Assembly (NCBI GenBank): GCA_934454405.1
Contig: CAKSFN010000005.1
Span: forward strand, 62,001-126,000
Length of the DNA stretch: 64,000 bases
DNA from: an uncultured Eubacteriales bacterium
Lineage (GTDB): Bacteria; Bacillota; Clostridia; Oscillospirales; UBA644
Reading direction: 5' to 3'
Shown here in pieces: positions 1-7,949 of the stretch. The position numbers were made by a program, and so were the translations under genes. The notes under the pieces were generated by a model that saw only the letters and a program-made list of their open reading frames with translations, made no database searches and was not told the origin of the DNA. The first letter of the stretch is position 1; every line of letters starts with the position of its first letter.

Positions 1-854
1 GCCTATTTCTATCCAGCCCTCGCCCTTGCAGAACCTGCACCCTTTGCCTCCGCAGCGGAAGCACGAAACGCAGATCTCCGCCGACGGCTCGGTGAACGGG
101 AAAAAGTCGGGGCGGATTCTTGTTTTAACGTCTTCGCCGAAAAGTTTATGAACGATGGTTTCAAGCGAACCCTTCAGGTGCGCCATCGTGATGCCCTCGT
201 CAACGACAAGCCCCTCTATCTGATGGAACATCGGAGAATGGGTCGCGTCGATCTCGTCTATTCTGTAAACTCTTCCGGGAGACACTATGCGAATGGGAGG
301 CTGCTGCTTTTCCATCGTTCTGACCTGAACGGAGGATGTCTGCGTTCTGAGCAGCACTTCGGGGTTAAAGTAGAACGTGTCCTGCGTGTCTCTTGCGGGG
401 TGATACTTCGGAATGTTGAGTTTTTCGAAATTATATCTGTCAAACTCGACTTCGGGACCGCTGACAACCGAAAAGCCCATCGAAACGAATGCGTCCTCGA
501 ACTCTTCGAGAACCATATTCAGAGGATGCTGCTTGCCGACGGGAATCTCCTTTCCCGCAAGCGTAACGTCTATTCTTTCCTCTTCAAGTTTCTTTTTCAA
601 CTCTGCCTCGCGGAGCTGTTCCTTTTTGTTTTTTATGGCTTCTTCAATATGCGAACGGACTTCGTTTGCAATCTGTCCGATAACGGGTCTTTCCTCCTTG
701 GAAAGCTTACCCATTTCGGAAAGCAGCGCCGTAACCTCGCCTTTTTTCCCGAGAAATCTGACGCGAAAAGATTCAAGTTCCTCCGATGTCTCGGATTTTC
801 CGATATTCTCTTCTGCGTCGCTGCGCACCTTCATAAATTTTTCTTTCAAACTCA
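1..854 (-). CDS. pheS: Phenylalanyl-tRNA synthetase alpha subunit, 3' end cut by window edge
   Basis: The product charges tRNA-Phe as the catalytic alpha subunit of the alpha2-beta2 synthetase. About 285 residues are visible, starting MSLKEKFMKVRSDAEENIG; the start ATG is at 854-852. The N-terminal coiled-coil arm spans roughly residues 1-95. The class II catalytic core follows, with the family motif-2 segment VYRIDEIDATHSPMFHQIEG near residues 203-222 and a CxRCGGKGCRFCKGEGW segment at the edge. The C-terminal part of the catalytic domain lies outside the window, and pheT would be expected beyond it. It is transcribed divergently from the nucleotidyltransferase gene, from the promoter at 930-958. 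The Shine-Dalgarno match is weak. The identification is secure. Confidence 0.95.
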
Positions 855-929
855 TCTTATCACCGTCTTTTTCATCTCCGCCGCAATCGCGCACGCGCCG
901 TGCGGCGTATATAATCATAATTATACATT

Positions 930-958
930 ATATTAACACAACCGCCGCTCTTTTTCAA
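930..958 (-). promoter_or_regulatory. Sigma-A type promoter of pheS
   Basis: On the minus strand a TTGAAA -35 box (958-953) and a TAATAT -10 box (935-930) are separated by 17 nt, leaving a leader of about 70 nt before the pheS ATG. No T-box AGGGTGG element or terminator is visible in 855-1058, so specific tRNA-responsive control is not supported. The rest of this gap is AT-rich and otherwise featureless. Confidence 0.6.
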
Positions 959-1058
959 TAGGTTTCAAAAAATGTTCAAGTATCGAACGTTTTTTTGAAT
1001 AAACGGGAACTTGCAACTCAAAATATTTCCGAAAATACTTTTTCGGAGGAAAGCGGAT

Positions 1059-3230
1059 TTGAAAGCAATCATTCTCGCGGGCGGCGTGGGGTCGAGACTT
1101 ATGCCGGTAACCGCAAAATTCCCGAAACCACTTGCGCCGATAGCGGGCAAGCCCTGCCTTTTTCACACGCTTGATCTGCTCAAAAAAAACGGCGTGACGG
1201 AGATCATCGCAACGGTCAGACACGGCAGCGCGCAGATAAGAAACGCCTGCGCGGACAGAAATCTCGTGTTTATAGAAGAAAAGGAGCCTCTCGGAACGGC
1301 AGGCGGCGTCAAAGCGTGCGAGGGTCTTGTGGACGGCGATTTTCTCGTTGTCAGCGGCGACGCGGTAACGGATATCGATCTCTGCGCGGCGGTCGCGTTC
1401 CACAAAGGCCGAGGAGGAGCCGCGACCGTTGTTTTGAGCGAGGTCGGAACGCCGTTTGAATACGGAGTCTGCCTGACGGACGATGACGGACGGATAACGG
1501 AACTTGTCGAAAAACCCGGCTGGGAACGCGCCTATTCGGGAACGGTAAACACGGGGATATACGTTTTTTCCCGCGAGATATTCGACTTCATCGAGTACGG
1601 AAAGGCGCAGGATTTTGCAAAAGACGTCTTTCCGAGACTTATCGCGGACGGCAAAAAAATCTACGGATACCGCGCCGCCGGTTATTGGCGCGATATCGGC
1701 TCGGTCCGCTCGTACCTTGCGTGCAACGCCGACGCGCTGGCAGGCAGAGTCGGGCTTGAGCTGCCCGAGAACGGCAAGGTTGCGGGCGCGATAGTGCACG
1801 AGCCTTGTTTTATAGGCAAAAACGTCAGCGCAGCGGGAGCCGTGATAGGGCCGTATTCGGTCATAGGAGACGGCTGTATTCTCCAAAAAGGATGCCGTAT
1901 AGAGAGAAGCGTTCTGCTTTCGGGCGTATGCGTCGGCGAAAACAGCGTCGTAAGAAATTCGGCGGTGTGCGACGGCGTGAAAATCAGAGACGGGGTAAGC
2001 GTTTGCGACGGCGCGGCGATAGGCGACGGGTGCGCGATAGGAAGCGATTGCGTCATAGGTGCCGGCGTGGGGATCGCGCCCGACAACATCATACCGAAAA
2101 ACACCGTTCTCACAACAAACGTCACGGGAGAATACAAGCCGTATAAGCTTGAAAGAAGCGCCGCGGATCCCATAGGAGACATAACGTCGTTTGCGCGTCT
2201 CGGAGCTGCTTTCGGATGTCTTTTCAGGGGTAACGCCGCCGTCGGATACGAGGACGCGGCGTGCGCGGCGCAGCTGCACGCGATAATCAGCGGCATACTG
2301 TCTTCTGCGGACAACGTACTGAACCTCGGCTGCTGCCAGAGAGCGCAGTTCCGATACACCGTCAGGGCATATTCTCTCTGCGGGGGCATCTATGCGGCGG
2401 CGGACAAGATATATCTTTATGCCGGCGACGGACTGCCGCTTTCGACGGCGGACGAAAAAGCGCTGCGCAAGGTCTTTGAAGGCAACGAATTCTTCTGCGG
2501 CAAAAGCGGAAATTACCGAATGCTTAAAAACTACGGGGAGCCGTACGTCAAAAAACTGCGCAGAAGCGTTGTTGCGATGAGACCTGTTAACATGCGGATC
2601 TACGGCGACGATATACTTTCGGAGGTCATTCCGACAAAGACGTCGGAGAGCGCGGAGCATATATACGTAGGGAACTCTCTCGGAGTTGACGAATATCCCG
2701 AAAGGCTCGTGAAATGCTGTGTGTCTATCGCGTTCGGAAAAACATTCGGAAAGGTCTGCGTTCCGTACTCATACCCCTCGATAATCGAAAAACTCGGCGA
2801 GCGCGGCGGCTTCGAGGTTCACAGGCTGACGCTCGACTCCCCCGACCGTGACGGGCTTTACGACATCACCGATCCGAATATATGCGCGTGCGTGCTGTGC
2901 GGTCATCTTTCGCGAAGCAAAAAAACGTTTGCCCGGCTTGCGGCGTCCGTGCCCTCCTTCGACGTGTTTTGCAGGGACGTTGATTGCGACGGGGACAAGT
3001 TCGAGGTTATGCGCCGTCTTTCCGAAGGCGGCGGCGAAAAAGAGCTTGTGGAGGGAATCCGCTTCATAGACCGCGAAAAAAGATGGAATGTGCGCGTCGT
3101 TCCGAAAAACGATGCGAAGGGCTTCCGCATAGTCGCAGAGGCGGCAAACAGCGAAACTGCGGAGGAAATGTGTGACTTTTACGTGAAGAAAATACGATGT
3201 GACAAAAATAGCGTTGACAAGAACGAATAA
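1059..3230 (+). CDS. Sugar-1-phosphate nucleotidyltransferase with left-handed beta-helix and degenerate phosphohexomutase domain
   Basis: This is a 723-residue protein of the mannose-1-phosphate guanylyltransferase type that should make a nucleotide sugar for surface polysaccharide. The TTG at 1059 is chosen because GGAGGAAAG lies 5 nt upstream at 1045-1053 and the protein then begins exactly at the LAGGxGSRL nucleotide-binding motif (residues 6-13) followed by PKPLAPIAGKP. Domains are nucleotidyltransferase (about 1-225), hexapeptide-repeat beta-helix (about 250-365) and a phosphoglucomutase/phosphomannomutase-like region (about 375-723). In the last domain I find neither the phosphoserine loop nor the DxDxDR metal loop. 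The usual C-terminal phosphate loop RPSNTEP is replaced by a VRVVPKNDAKGF stretch, although the preceding GDKFEVMRRL and EGIRF motifs remain. The mutase half is therefore probably non-catalytic. The specific sugar and nucleotide are not determined. Confidence 0.85.
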   Translation: MKAIILAGGVGSRLMPVTAKFPKPLAPIAGKPCLFHTLDLLKKNGVTEIIATVRHGSAQIRNACADRNLVFIEEKEPLGTAGGVKACEGLVDGDFLVVSGDAVTDIDLCAAVAFHKGRGGAATVVLSEVGTPFEYGVCLTDDDGRITELVEKPGWERAYSGTVNTGIYVFSREIFDFIEYGKAQDFAKDVFPRLIADGKKIYGYRAAGYWRDIGSVRSYLACNADALAGRVGLELPENGKVAGAIVHEPCFIGKNVSAAGAVIGPYSVIGDGCILQKGCRIERSVLLSGVCVGENSVVRNSAVCDGVKIRDGVSVCDGAAIGDGCAIGSDCVIGAGVGIAPDNIIPKNTVLTTNVTGEYKPYKLERSAADPIGDITSFARLGAAFGCLFRGNAAVGYEDAACAAQLHAIISGILSSADNVLNLGCCQRAQFRYTVRAYSLCGGIYAAADKIYLYAGDGLPLSTADEKALRKVFEGNEFFCGKSGNYRMLKNYGEPYVKKLRRSVVAMRPVNMRIYGDDILSEVIPTKTSESAEHIYVGNSLGVDEYPERLVKCCVSIAFGKTFGKVCVPYSYPSIIEKLGERGGFEVHRLTLDSPDRDGLYDITDPNICACVLCGHLSRSKKTFARLAASVPSFDVFCRDVDCDGDKFEVMRRLSEGGGEKELVEGIRFIDREKRWNVRVVPKNDAKGFRIVAEAANSETAEEMCDFYVKKIRCDKNSVDKNE

Positions 3231-3242
3231 ATTGCGTATAAT
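3214..3242 (+). promoter_or_regulatory. Consensus promoter for the RNase J leader
   Basis: TTGACA (3214-3219) and TATAAT (3237-3242), 17 nt apart, form a perfect sigma-A promoter. The -35 lies inside the 3' end of the upstream gene. Transcription should start near 3249, giving a leader of about 340 nt before the RNase J start. Confidence 0.85.
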
Positions 3243-3248
3243 TATAAC

Positions 3249-3588
3249 AAGATATATATTGGAGAATGTGTCCGATAAAGGATGTGCGTCCCGAAAAGAC
3301 ATATTTTCGCGTTGACTTTTTCCCTGCAAATGATTTTTCGCGCAATTGCGGACGGAGCGGAGATCGTGTCTCCGTCCGGGCTGCGCAGGCGCCGGGTGAG
3401 CCGAGGAGGAATTAAGAATCATCGGCATAACCGTGAAAAAAGAGCCGAAAAACAACGGGGGTTTTCGGCTCCGCTTTCGCTGTACTCCTTCCGAAAGCTC
3501 AACGGACAAGAACGAAACGACCCATATTATATCTGAATTTTACATATACCATATTTTAATTGTTTCCGGACAAGAGGAGGAATTCTAT
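3249..3588 (+). promoter_or_regulatory. Long structured 5' leader of the RNase J mRNA
   Basis: The 340-nt gap between the upstream stop and the RNase J start is almost entirely transcribed leader. It holds a 9-bp hairpin (3349-3357 with 3370-3378), a small hairpin GCCGA (3400-3404) with TCGGC (3422-3426), and a 10-bp hairpin GAGCCGAAAA (3442-3451) with TTTTCGGCTC (3462-3471). GAGCCGA at 3398-3404 could pair instead with TCGGCTC at 3465-3471, so two folds compete. No poly-T follows the last hairpin, so it is not a standard terminator. I could not match it to a riboswitch class I know. It may be an autoregulatory target of RNase J, which is inference. Confidence 0.45.
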
Positions 3589-5259
3589 TTGAAAAGAATT
3601 GACAAAGTAAGAATAATCCCGCTCGGCGGGCTTAACGAAATAGGTAAAAACCTGACCCTGATAGAGTGCGGAAAGGATATAATCGCCATAGACTGCGGCA
3701 TCGCATTCCCGGACGAAGACCTGCCCGGCGTGGACTATGTTATTCCCGATATGCAGTACATCGTCAAAAACGCAGACCGTTTCCGCGCGGTGTTTTTGAC
3801 CCACGGACACGAGGACCATATCGGAGCGATACCGTATCTGCTCCGCCAGATAAACGTTCCGATCTACGGAACAAGGCTCACGCTCGGAATAGTTGAAAAC
3901 AAACTCCGGGAGTTTCATCTTGACAAAACGGCGCAGCTGACAGAGGTCGCTCCGGGACAGACCGTTCAGATGGACACGATGTCGATAGAGTATATCCACG
4001 TCAATCACTCCATCGCGGATTCCGCGGCGATCGCGGTTCATACCCCGTGCGGAACGCTTTTGCATACGGGAGACTTCAAGATTGACGTTACCCCGATACA
4101 GGGTGAAATGATAGATCTCGCGCGCTTCGGCGAGCTCGGAAACGCGGGCGTTCTGGCGATGATGTGCGAATCGACGAACATCGAAAGACCCGGCTTTGCA
4201 AGCAGCGAGCGAAAGGTCGGCGAAAGCTTTTCGACAATTTTCCGCGGCGCGACGAACAAAAGAATAATCGTTGCGACCTTCGCTTCCAACGTTGACAGGG
4301 TTCAGCAAATAATAAACGCGGCGATCGCTTTCGGAAGAAAAGTTGCGGTAAGCGGCAGAAGCATGGTAACGGTTTTGGAGGTTGCGCGGCAGCTCGGATA
4401 TATGCAGGTGCCGGACGGCGTTATCATCGACATCGACCAGATAAACAAATATAACCCAGAGGAGCTTGTAATAGTTACGACGGGAAGTCAGGGCGAGCCG
4501 ATGTCCGCCCTTTACAGGATGGCGTATTCCGATCACAAAAAGGTTGAAATAGGTCCTCAGGATCTCGTTGTGCTGTCCTCGTCGGCCATTCCGGGAAACG
4601 AGAAGCTGATAAACCGCGTTATCAACGAGCTTTACCGCTCCGGCGCGGACGTGGTTTACGAATCATACGCGGGCGTTCACGTTTCGGGGCACGCGTGCCA
4701 GGAGGAAACGAAGCTTCTCATCGGACTTGTCAAGCCGAAATTCTTTATCCCCGTACACGGAGAGTTCAGACATCTGAAAAAGAACGCGATAGTCGCAAAT
4801 TCGATGGGCGTTGCAAAAGAAAACATCGTGGTTGCGAACATAGGAAGCATCATCGAAGTCAGCCGTGAAAAGATAGAGATAGCGGGCACCGTTCCCGCAG
4901 GCAGAACGCTTGTGGACGGGCTCGGCGTGGGCGACGTCGGAAGCATCGTGCTTCGCGACAGAAAGCACCTTTCGCAGGACGGGCTTGTGGTCGTTGTCGC
5001 AGTTGTCGACACGGAAAACAGAGAAATAATTTCCTCGCCCGAAGTCGTTTCAAGAGGCTTCGTCTACATCAAGGAAAACACCGATCTGCTTGATAATGTC
5101 AGAAAACTGACGGAAAATATCCTCTGGCAGGAGGCAGACGAGAAAAACGAGGAATGGCTTTACAACGCAAAGACAAAACTCAAGGATGAGCTCGGGAAAT
5201 ACATTTTCGAGCAGACAAAAAGAAGACCGATGATTCTGACGGTTATAAAGGAAATCTGA
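3589..5259 (+). CDS. rnj: Ribonuclease J
   Basis: The product is a metallo-beta-lactamase/beta-CASP ribonuclease with 5'-3' exonuclease and endonuclease activity in mRNA decay and rRNA maturation. The TTG at 3589 is the start: GAGGAGG sits at 3574-3580 with 8 nt spacing, and the protein then opens LKRIDKVRIIPLGGLNEIG, as the family does. This gives 556 residues, the normal length. The zinc-binding HGHEDH motif is at residues 72-77. The later motif HVSGHACQEE and the segment KPKFFIPVHGEFRHL are typical of the beta-CASP and RNA-binding parts. A longer frame from 3433 runs into the leader hairpin and is rejected. A small membrane-protein gene follows after 4 nt. Confidence 0.95.
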   Translation: MKRIDKVRIIPLGGLNEIGKNLTLIECGKDIIAIDCGIAFPDEDLPGVDYVIPDMQYIVKNADRFRAVFLTHGHEDHIGAIPYLLRQINVPIYGTRLTLGIVENKLREFHLDKTAQLTEVAPGQTVQMDTMSIEYIHVNHSIADSAAIAVHTPCGTLLHTGDFKIDVTPIQGEMIDLARFGELGNAGVLAMMCESTNIERPGFASSERKVGESFSTIFRGATNKRIIVATFASNVDRVQQIINAAIAFGRKVAVSGRSMVTVLEVARQLGYMQVPDGVIIDIDQINKYNPEELVIVTTGSQGEPMSALYRMAYSDHKKVEIGPQDLVVLSSSAIPGNEKLINRVINELYRSGADVVYESYAGVHVSGHACQEETKLLIGLVKPKFFIPVHGEFRHLKKNAIVANSMGVAKENIVVANIGSIIEVSREKIEIAGTVPAGRTLVDGLGVGDVGSIVLRDRKHLSQDGLVVVVAVVDTENREIISSPEVVSRGFVYIKENTDLLDNVRKLTENILWQEADEKNEEWLYNAKTKLKDELGKYIFEQTKRRPMILTVIKEI

Positions 5260-5263
5260 CGTT

Positions 5264-5776
5264 ATGTATTCGGAAAAAAAGGAAAACTCGAAAAGCAGAA
5301 CAGGACCGTTTTTCCTGCTTATCGCAGGGTTTACGGCGGCGGTGCTGCTGACGGCGGTTCTTGCAAAGCTCGGAGCCCCTCCCGCAGTTGTGCAGACGGC
5401 GCGCATATTGCTCGTTCCCGCGGCGGCGGCGGGGATATTCCTGCTTATTAAAAAATATATGTATTCATATACTTTCGTTGCGGACGGGGCGCTGTTCTGC
5501 GTTTACAAAAGCATCGGCAACCGCGAGTACGCGCTGTGCAGGATAAAAAGCATTGAAATGAAAGCCCTCGTCAGAGGAAAAGAGGAGGTCGGGAGGCTGC
5601 TGACGGAAGCAGGCAAGATCCCGAAAAACGACTGCCGCGCGGGAGAGGATCGTGAAAAGGACGCGGCTTTGCTTTACAGAGATTTCAACGCAAACAGGGA
5701 CGTTGTGCTTCTGTTTGAGCCGAGCGACGAATTGTTTACAATTATTTCGGAATCCATGCTTGACAAAAAGGAATAA
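5264..5776 (+). CDS. Small two-helix membrane protein of unknown function
   Basis: I do not recognise this 170-residue protein. A short charged N-terminus (about 15 residues) is followed by two hydrophobic segments at about residues 16-37 and 46-66. A cytosolic domain of about 100 residues then begins SYTFVADGALFCVYKSIGN, a beta-rich pattern loosely like bacterial PH-type domains. The gene begins 4 nt after the RNase J stop, so it is cotranscribed. Its last codons contain the -35 box of the infC promoter. Its function is unknown, and coupling to RNase J is only suggested by position. Confidence 0.7.
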   Translation: MYSEKKENSKSRTGPFFLLIAGFTAAVLLTAVLAKLGAPPAVVQTARILLVPAAAAGIFLLIKKYMYSYTFVADGALFCVYKSIGNREYALCRIKSIEMKALVRGKEEVGRLLTEAGKIPKNDCRAGEDREKDAALLYRDFNANRDVVLLFEPSDELFTIISESMLDKKE

Positions 5777-5788
5777 TTGTGGTATACT
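5760..5788 (+). promoter_or_regulatory. Promoter of the infC-rpmI-rplT operon
   Basis: TTGACA (5760-5765) and TATACT (5783-5788) are 17 nt apart. The -35 lies in the last codons of the preceding membrane-protein gene. The expected transcript start is near 5795, just before the L20-type leader. Confidence 0.85.
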
Positions 5789-5794
5789 TACCAG

Positions 5795-5928
5795 GTACAA
5801 TGAAGAAGAACCGAAAGTTCTCACCACTGCGGTGTTTGCCGCAAGGTCAATAGCGAATGACTTAATGTCATTTTCGATTTGATTTCACGGCTGTGGACTT
5901 TTTGCGGTTCACAGCCTTATTTTTTTAT
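5795..5928 (+). ncRNA. L20-type leader of the infC operon
   Basis: The leader between the promoter and infC carries the segment GTTCTCACC ... GGTCAATAG around a small GCGG/CCGC hairpin, and ends in an intrinsic terminator. This layout is that of the Bacillota L20 leader, in which ribosomal protein L20 binds its own operon leader and promotes premature termination. The assignment rests on recalled motifs and gene context, not a covariance-model search. Confidence 0.7.
5889..5928 (+). terminator. Attenuator in the infC leader
   Basis: A 10-bp stem (5889-5898 with 5907-5916, core GGCTGTG/CACAGCC) is followed by TTATTTTTTTAT. It ends 1 nt before the infC Shine-Dalgarno, so it can act only as an attenuator controlling read-through into infC-rpmI-rplT. 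Confidence 0.85.
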
Positions 5929-5944
5929 CGGAGGTGTATCGGCC

Positions 5945-6466
5945 ATAGGCAAGAAAAACGCGCAGCAACTCAATGAGGAGATCAGGGATCCCGAGGTCAG
6001 AGTCATAAGCGACAAAGGCGAGCAGCTCGGTATAATGTCGTCGAAGGAAGCGCAGAAAATCGCGGATTCGAAAGGGCTTGACCTTGTTAAGATATCCCCG
6101 ACTGCCGTACCGCCCGTCTGCAAGATAATGGACTACAACAAGTTCATGTATGAGAAGGCGAAAAAAGAGAAGGAAGCGAAGAAGAACCAAAAGATAACGG
6201 TTCTGAAAGAAGTCCAACTCAGCCTCAATATCGAGGATCACGACCTCAACACGAAAATGAACCACGCAAAGAGATTTCTCGGCGACGGAAACAAGGTCAA
6301 AGTTGCACTGAGACTCAAAAGCAGAGAGATTCAGAGACCGGAGCTCGGCCTCGTTCTCATGGAAAAGTTCGCGAACGGAGTGTCGGAGCTCGGCGTCATT
6401 GAAAAGCCCGCGAAGCTTGAGGGCAGAACAATGATTATGATTCTTGCGGCGAAACCGGCAAAATAA
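5945..6466 (+). CDS. infC: Translation initiation factor IF-3, apparently starting at AUA
   Basis: IF-3 binds the 30S subunit, prevents premature 50S joining and discriminates against non-standard start codons. The protein reads GKKNAQQLNEEIRDPEVRVI and continues through PPVCKIMDYNKF to the C-terminal domain ending in MIMILAAKPAK. The Shine-Dalgarno GGAGG is at 5930-5934. The in-frame codon at normal spacing (10 nt) is ATA at 5945, with no ATG, GTG or TTG in frame between the ribosome-binding site and the conserved N-terminus. Starting at ATA gives 173 residues, the usual IF-3 length. The only upstream in-frame candidate (TTG at 5879) lies before the attenuator and is unlikely. Rare starts in infC are known to underlie IF-3 autoregulation. 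Confidence 0.93.
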   Translation: MGKKNAQQLNEEIRDPEVRVISDKGEQLGIMSSKEAQKIADSKGLDLVKISPTAVPPVCKIMDYNKFMYEKAKKEKEAKKNQKITVLKEVQLSLNIEDHDLNTKMNHAKRFLGDGNKVKVALRLKSREIQRPELGLVLMEKFANGVSELGVIEKPAKLEGRTMIMILAAKPAK

Positions 6467-6537
6467 GCCTTGACCGTTCAAGCAGTAAAAAATGAGGAAA
6501 CTCACTTTTATATCATTAAAATAAAGGAGATTGCGAC

Positions 6538-6735
6538 ATGCCCAAACAGAAGACCCGCAGAGCTACCGCGAAAAGATTCAAGGTAACAAAGAGCGGCAAG
6601 ATCAAGATGAACCACGCGTTCAGAAGACATATTCTTACAAAGAAAACGACAAAATACAAGAGGGGTCTGCGCAAGGCTTGCTATCTGAGCGCTGCCGACG
6701 CACCCGTTGTTAAGAAACTTATTCCTTATAAATAA
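6538..6735 (+). CDS. rpmI: Ribosomal protein L35
   Basis: This is a 65-residue basic protein of the large ribosomal subunit, starting MPKQKTRRATAKRFKVTKSG and containing the family segment NHAFRRHILTKKTTKYKRGL. AAAGGAG lies just upstream of the ATG. It sits between infC and rplT, the standard order, and depends on read-through of the leader attenuator. A longer overlapping frame from 6531 is a shadow. Confidence 0.97.
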   Translation: MPKQKTRRATAKRFKVTKSGKIKMNHAFRRHILTKKTTKYKRGLRKACYLSAADAPVVKKLIPYK

Positions 6736-6752
6736 TTCGGGGGTGTTGAAAG

Positions 6753-7106
6753 ATGGCAAGAGTTAAAGGCGCGGTTACTACCCGCAGAAGACATAAGAAA
6801 GTTCTTAAACTTGCTAAAGGATATTTCGGCGGCAAGTCCAAGCTTTACAGAACCGCCAACGAAGCGGTAATGAAGTCCCTTCAGTACGCTTACGTCGGAA
6901 GAAAACTTAAAAAGAGAGATTTCCGTTCTCTTTGGATAACCCGCATTTCCGCGGAATGCAAAGCAAACGGCATCAATTACAGCAGATTTGTAAACGGTCT
7001 CAAAAAAGCAGACATCATGCTTAACAGAAAAGTTCTTGCGGAACTTGCCGTTTCCGACAAGGCTGCGTTCGCGGCTCTCGTTGAGAAGGCGAAAGCGGCT
7101 CTGTAA
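6753..7106 (+). CDS. rplT: Ribosomal protein L20
   Basis: This is a 117-residue rRNA-binding protein needed early in 50S assembly, beginning MARVKGAVTTRRRHKKVLKL and continuing with the family motif AKGYFGGKSKLYRTANEAVM. It is the last gene of the infC operon and the presumed repressor that acts on the leader at 5795-5928. It lies 17 nt after rpmI and is followed by an intrinsic terminator. Confidence 0.97.
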   Translation: MARVKGAVTTRRRHKKVLKLAKGYFGGKSKLYRTANEAVMKSLQYAYVGRKLKKRDFRSLWITRISAECKANGINYSRFVNGLKKADIMLNRKVLAELAVSDKAAFAALVEKAKAAL

Positions 7107-7130
7107 ACTCTGTAAAAAAGAGAAAAACAT

Positions 7131-7163
7131 CGGCGTATCGGAAAACGGTACGCCGAATTTTTC
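7131..7163 (+). terminator. Terminator of the infC operon
   Basis: A 10-bp stem with one G-T pair (7131-7140 with 7146-7155, core CGGCGTA/TACGCCG) is followed by AATTTTTC. It closes the rplT transcript just before the ttcA-like gene. Confidence 0.85.
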
Positions 7164-7175
7164 GGGTTGACTGAA

Positions 7176-7889
7176 ATGAACGATATATTAAGCCCGCTCC
7201 GAAGAGCGGTCAAAGACTATGATATGATAAAGGACGGGGACAGAGTCTGCGTCGGCGTTTCCGGCGGCAAAGATTCCGTTCTGCTGCTCGTCGCGCTTTC
7301 ACGCCTGTCAAGATTCTATCCGAAGAAATTCGAGGTGTTCGGTTACACCGTTGACGCGGGAAAAGAGCCGACGGACTTTTCTTCCGTTGACGAGCTGTGC
7401 AAAAGAGAAAACATAGAATATCACGTAGAAAAAACAGATATTTTCGAGATAGTCTTTGACAGAAAAAAGGAAGAGAACCCGTGTTCTCTATGCTCGACGA
7501 TGCGGCGCGGAGCGTTGTGCAACGGGGCAAGAAAACTCGGAGCGAACGTTCTTGCGCTCGGGCATCACAACGACGATGCGCTTGAAACATTCATGCTCAA
7601 TCTGATAAACGGCGGGCGGCTCGGTTGTTTTCAGCCCGTTACGGATTATGACGGAGGAGCGCTCCGGGTTATCAGACCTTTTATATATTTAAGCGAACAA
7701 AAAATTCGCGCCTGCGTAAAAAAAAGCGGATTTCCCGTTGTTAAAAGCGTATGCCCCGTTAACGGTCACACGCAAAGGCAGAAAATGAAAAGCCTGATCT
7801 CGTCGATCGAAAAAAATCACAGAGGCGCAAAGAAAAGAATTTTCGGCGCGCTTTGCCGAAGCGGTCTCGACGGCTGGAAAGAATTTTGA
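7176..7889 (+). CDS. ttcA: TtcA-like tRNA thiolation enzyme (PP-loop ATPase)
   Basis: This 237-residue PP-loop enzyme of the TtcA/Ncs6 family most likely 2-thiolates cytidine 32 of tRNA. The ATP-binding motif SGGKDS is at residues 29-34. The Fe-S cysteines are C103 and C106 in PCSLCSTMRRG and C193 in KSVCPVNGHTQRQ, and the adenylation-site segment ALGHHNDDALETF follows the pattern. ATG at 7176 is preferred over the in-frame TTG at 7167; neither has a strong ribosome-binding site. There is no dedicated promoter that I can see between the rplT terminator and the start. The stop codon lies in a 19-bp tandem duplication. Confidence 0.85.
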   Translation: MNDILSPLRRAVKDYDMIKDGDRVCVGVSGGKDSVLLLVALSRLSRFYPKKFEVFGYTVDAGKEPTDFSSVDELCKRENIEYHVEKTDIFEIVFDRKKEENPCSLCSTMRRGALCNGARKLGANVLALGHHNDDALETFMLNLINGGRLGCFQPVTDYDGGALRVIRPFIYLSEQKIRACVKKSGFPVVKSVCPVNGHTQRQKMKSLISSIEKNHRGAKKRIFGALCRSGLDGWKEF

Positions 7890-7921
7890 GTTTTCCAATC
7901 TATTTTGAGTTTTCCAATCTA
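7884..7921 (+). repeat. Two-copy 19-bp tandem repeat across the ttcA stop
   Basis: The unit TTTTGAGTTTTCCAATCTA occurs at 7884-7902 and exactly again at 7903-7921. The first copy contains the TGA stop of the gene, so the stop region is duplicated downstream. It is consistent with a recent slippage or short duplication event. Confidence 0.9.
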
Positions 7922-7949
7922 TAATACAATTTGCAATCCTGAAAAATTA

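Noticed and set aside
1011..1039. Promoter TTGCAA-17-AATACT for the nucleotidyltransferase gene
   Set aside because: The expected transcript start would fall inside the Shine-Dalgarno, so it is unlikely to be the working promoter.
860..1058. T-box riboswitch upstream of pheS
   Set aside because: No AGGGTGG-type sequence, specifier loop or terminator is visible.
933..2660. 575-residue minus-strand open frame opposite the nucleotidyltransferase gene
   Set aside because: It is Arg/Ala-rich with no family motif, while the plus-strand frame has clear nucleotidyltransferase motifs and a good ribosome-binding site.
3390..3480. Possible glmS ribozyme or M-box riboswitch in the RNase J leader
   Set aside because: Short stretches (GCGCC, GAGGAGGA, ATCATCGGCATAA) look similar, but the core layouts of those RNAs are not present and the downstream gene is not a known target.
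3433..3588. N-terminal extension of RNase J
   Set aside because: It runs through the leader hairpin, has no homology to RNase J, and the TTG at 3589 has an excellent ribosome-binding site.
5879..5944. IF-3 start at the in-frame TTG 5879
   Set aside because: It lies before the attenuator hairpin and would add residues encoded by the terminator; no Shine-Dalgarno precedes it.
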